Part shown: positions 62,902 to 64,000 of the stretch, piece by piece
Position numbering within the stretch: the first letter of the stretch is position 1
How the letters are laid out: every line of letters begins with the position of its first letter
Assembly: GCA_023388195.1 (NCBI GenBank)
Contig: JAEWGR010000051.1
Span: 18,337-82,336, forward strand
DNA length: 64,000 nucleotides
Source: Bacillota bacterium
Lineage (GTDB): Bacteria; Bacillota; Negativicutes; Sporomusales; Sporomusaceae
Direction: 5' to 3'
Notes under the pieces: generated by a model
What the model was told of the DNA's origin: nothing
The model's input: the letters and a program-made list of their open reading frames with translations, nothing else
Database searches by the model: none
Position numbers and translations under genes: made by a program

Positions 62902-63198
62902 TGTTCTTCCTCCTAATATGTTTAATTAAAGCTATATACCAATACTAGAATCTACCATAATATTCCTGCATGTAGTAAGAATATTTAAAAACTGGTGTAA
63001 TAGAATACCACAGTTCAATTAGCTTTCAAGCCCTTGGCGTGTGCAGGGGGCTTTAGTTTTTTAAAATATTTATCAAAGTTCCGTAGCTTTTATCGCCAAT
63101 TAGGCGGCTTTTTTTATTACAATCAGTATTACAATCAGCCATAAAAAGCAATAAATTTAGATAATCATAAAAGGGCAACAATCCAGCATTTACGGGCA
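62902..63198. other. Intergenic region with two terminator-like hairpins
   Basis: AAGCCC...GGGCTT (about 63028-63052) is followed by a T-run, and CGCC-AATTA-GGCG (63093-63105) by GCTTTTTTT. ATTACAATCAGTATTACAATCA (63117-63138) echoes 59815-59836. I see no intact gene. Confidence 0.45.
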
Positions 63199-63435
63199 TT
63201 GAAGGGCTACCATAAACACCAAAACTATAATCATTTGTTTTCAAAGAAAAATCAAAGGGAATTTTTAGAAGGGTCGATGGGTTTAGGCAAGAGTATTATC
63301 TATCTGTTTTACCAGCATGCGGTGTGGGAACTCCTGGGGCTTCGTTGGCAAGATATTGATCTGTCTACTGTTTGCCATTATTTCCAAGGTGGTTCTAATC
63401 ATATTTATTTAAGCTTTGGAAAAAAATATTAATAT
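63199..63435 (+). pseudogene. Tyrosine recombinase (integrase) remnant
   Basis: The short frame includes ELLGLRWQDIDLSTV, which has the pattern around the first catalytic Arg of phage-type integrases (G-L-R-W-x-D-I-D). Nothing of the rest of the catalytic domain remains. The frame runs across the right copy of the 42-bp repeat, so it looks like a recombined stump rather than a gene. Confidence 0.5.
63229..63270 (+). repeat. 42-bp direct repeat, right copy
   Basis: Identical to 59724-59765; similarity ends within a few bases on each side. Translates within the integrase-like remnant. Confidence 0.85.
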
Positions 63436-63465
63436 CTAATAATTCATAGAAAGAGGGAAAGTAAA

Positions 63466-63717
63466 TTGCGCCAATTAACTCCAGTAGAAGTCTTGTCATT
63501 AGCAAAACTTTTAGAGATGGAAACCAATGCGCTAACGGTAGCGCAAGCTAGTTTGATGGCAATATCTGATGAGCATCTAAAAACCATGACACAGGCAGGT
63601 ATTGCGGCAACGCAGGCGCGGGTAGCAGGATTACAGCAATTTGTAGTGGAAAACAAAATTACGACTACAGGATATGGATTTAAAGAACAAACTCAAGTAC
63701 GTGGGGAGGTGCAGTAA
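63466..63717 (+). CDS. Small protein of a spore-coat (CotF-type) gene pair
   Basis: An 83-residue helical protein (RQLTPVEVLSLAKLLEMETN, MTQAGIAATQARVAGLQQFV). It starts with TTG 63466 after GAGGG and overlaps the next gene by one base. Short proteins of this kind usually precede CotF-like coat proteins in clostridia and Negativicutes. Confidence 0.75.
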   Translation: MRQLTPVEVLSLAKLLEMETNALTVAQASLMAISDEHLKTMTQAGIAATQARVAGLQQFVVENKITTTGYGFKEQTQVRGEVQ

Positions 63718-64000
63718 TGGCTTCACTGATGGGATCGATTTTTTCCGGAAGTACGGGTGAATCTGCTGATAAAACGATTGCCTATAACGCTACATACGGT
63801 GCGGCTGCCACGGCCCAAGCCTATTTTGCGGCAGCTTTGACAGCGACTACTCCTGAAGTTCGTGCTTTTTTGGCAGGGTATTGCACTCAGAGCCTGACAG
63901 GACATGAGGGAATGATGAACTACATGATTCAAAAGAAATGGGTAAATCCATACGACCAGCCGGAAAGCCAGTTATCAACAATTGTACAGGAGTCCCTGTC
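63717..64000 (+). CDS. CotF-family spore coat protein, 3'-truncated by the window edge
   Basis: About 94 residues are visible. DKTIAYNATYGAAATAQAYF, TATTPEVRAFLAGYCTQSLT and the characteristic MMNYMIQKKWVNPYDQPESQ identify the CotF-like coat family. GGGGAGG lies upstream of ATG 63717, which overlaps the previous stop. Its presence implies an endospore former. Confidence 0.85.
   Translation, partial: MASLMGSIFSGSTGESADKTIAYNATYGAAATAQAYFAAALTATTPEVRAFLAGYCTQSLTGHEGMMNYMIQKKWVNPYDQPESQLSTIVQESL

Noticed and set aside
63229..63270. 42-bp repeat as a tRNA-derived attachment site
   Set aside because: Neither copy resembles a tRNA 3' end and no tRNA gene is adjacent.

Overview
The window looks like the chromosome of a spore-forming, Gram-negative-type (diderm) Firmicute, most probably a Negativicute close to Sporomusa or its relatives. 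The support is a CotF-type spore coat protein pair at the right end, a lipopolysaccharide-type GT9 heptosyltransferase, an anaerobic ferredoxin economy (single-chain pyruvate:ferredoxin oxidoreductase, a four-subunit 2-oxoacid:ferredoxin oxidoreductase) and Firmicute-type regulation (PyrR attenuator, DinR/LexA box). The genus is inference. I recognised no tRNA, rRNA or CRISPR array.

Layout. 1-8 kb: end of bioA, a PyrR-controlled uracil permease, yigZ and an RluA-type pseudouridine synthase on the minus strand, a dCache chemoreceptor, mutY. 8.3-11.3 kb: iron uptake (feoA, a FeoB split into two genes, a DtxR/MntR-type repressor) with DtxR-like boxes in front. 11.4-16.1 kb: an SDR oxidoreductase and the 1181-residue PFOR. 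16.2-37.7 kb: a large histidine-utilisation region with hutD, a BTAD/STAND regulator, an SSS transporter with a small partner, a HutH-family lyase, hutU, hutI, ftcD, fchA, a two-component system (kinase with a solute-binding sensor, sigma-54 response regulator), gltS, a decayed ftcD-fchA copy, a second sigma-54 activator and a second HutH-family lyase. 37.7-43.2 kb: a BCCT betaine-type transporter and a three-subunit molybdenum hydroxylase. 43.3-46 kb: 2-oxoacid:ferredoxin oxidoreductase. 46-48.2 kb: two membrane proteins and a [2Fe-2S] protein. 48.4-54 kb: livKHMGF plus a Cys/Met-metabolism PLP enzyme. 54.2-57.5 kb: topB and the heptosyltransferase. 57.7-59.6 kb: an OmpR-type two-component system. 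59.7-63.3 kb: an AT-rich island of small genes bracketed by a 42-bp direct repeat, with an integrase remnant. 63.4 kb to the end: spore coat genes.

How the genes work together. Histidine (or a derivative) is carried in, deaminated to urocanate, hydrated (HutU), opened (HutI) and passed to tetrahydrofolate as the formimino group (FtcD, FchA), leaving glutamate, for which gltS is a transporter; the oxoacid:ferredoxin oxidoreductase could take the carbon skeleton further. Three sigma-54 promoters (before the SSS transporter, gltS and the second lyase) and two sigma-54 activators tie this region into one regulon. A palindrome of the CAAA-TTT/AAA-TTTG type lies upstream of two of the three promoters and is a good candidate enhancer.

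Most interesting points. Both HutH-family proteins lack the Ala-Ser-Gly triad that forms the MIO electrophile and have lost further active-site residues. The second one sits with a betaine-type transporter and a molybdenum hydroxylase, which suggests elimination of a quaternary amine (ergothioneine or hercynine type) rather than ammonia. Also notable: a four-copy dispersed intergenic repeat, the ftcD-fchA scar, an SOS box before a LexA-like mini-repressor, and the repeat-bounded island.
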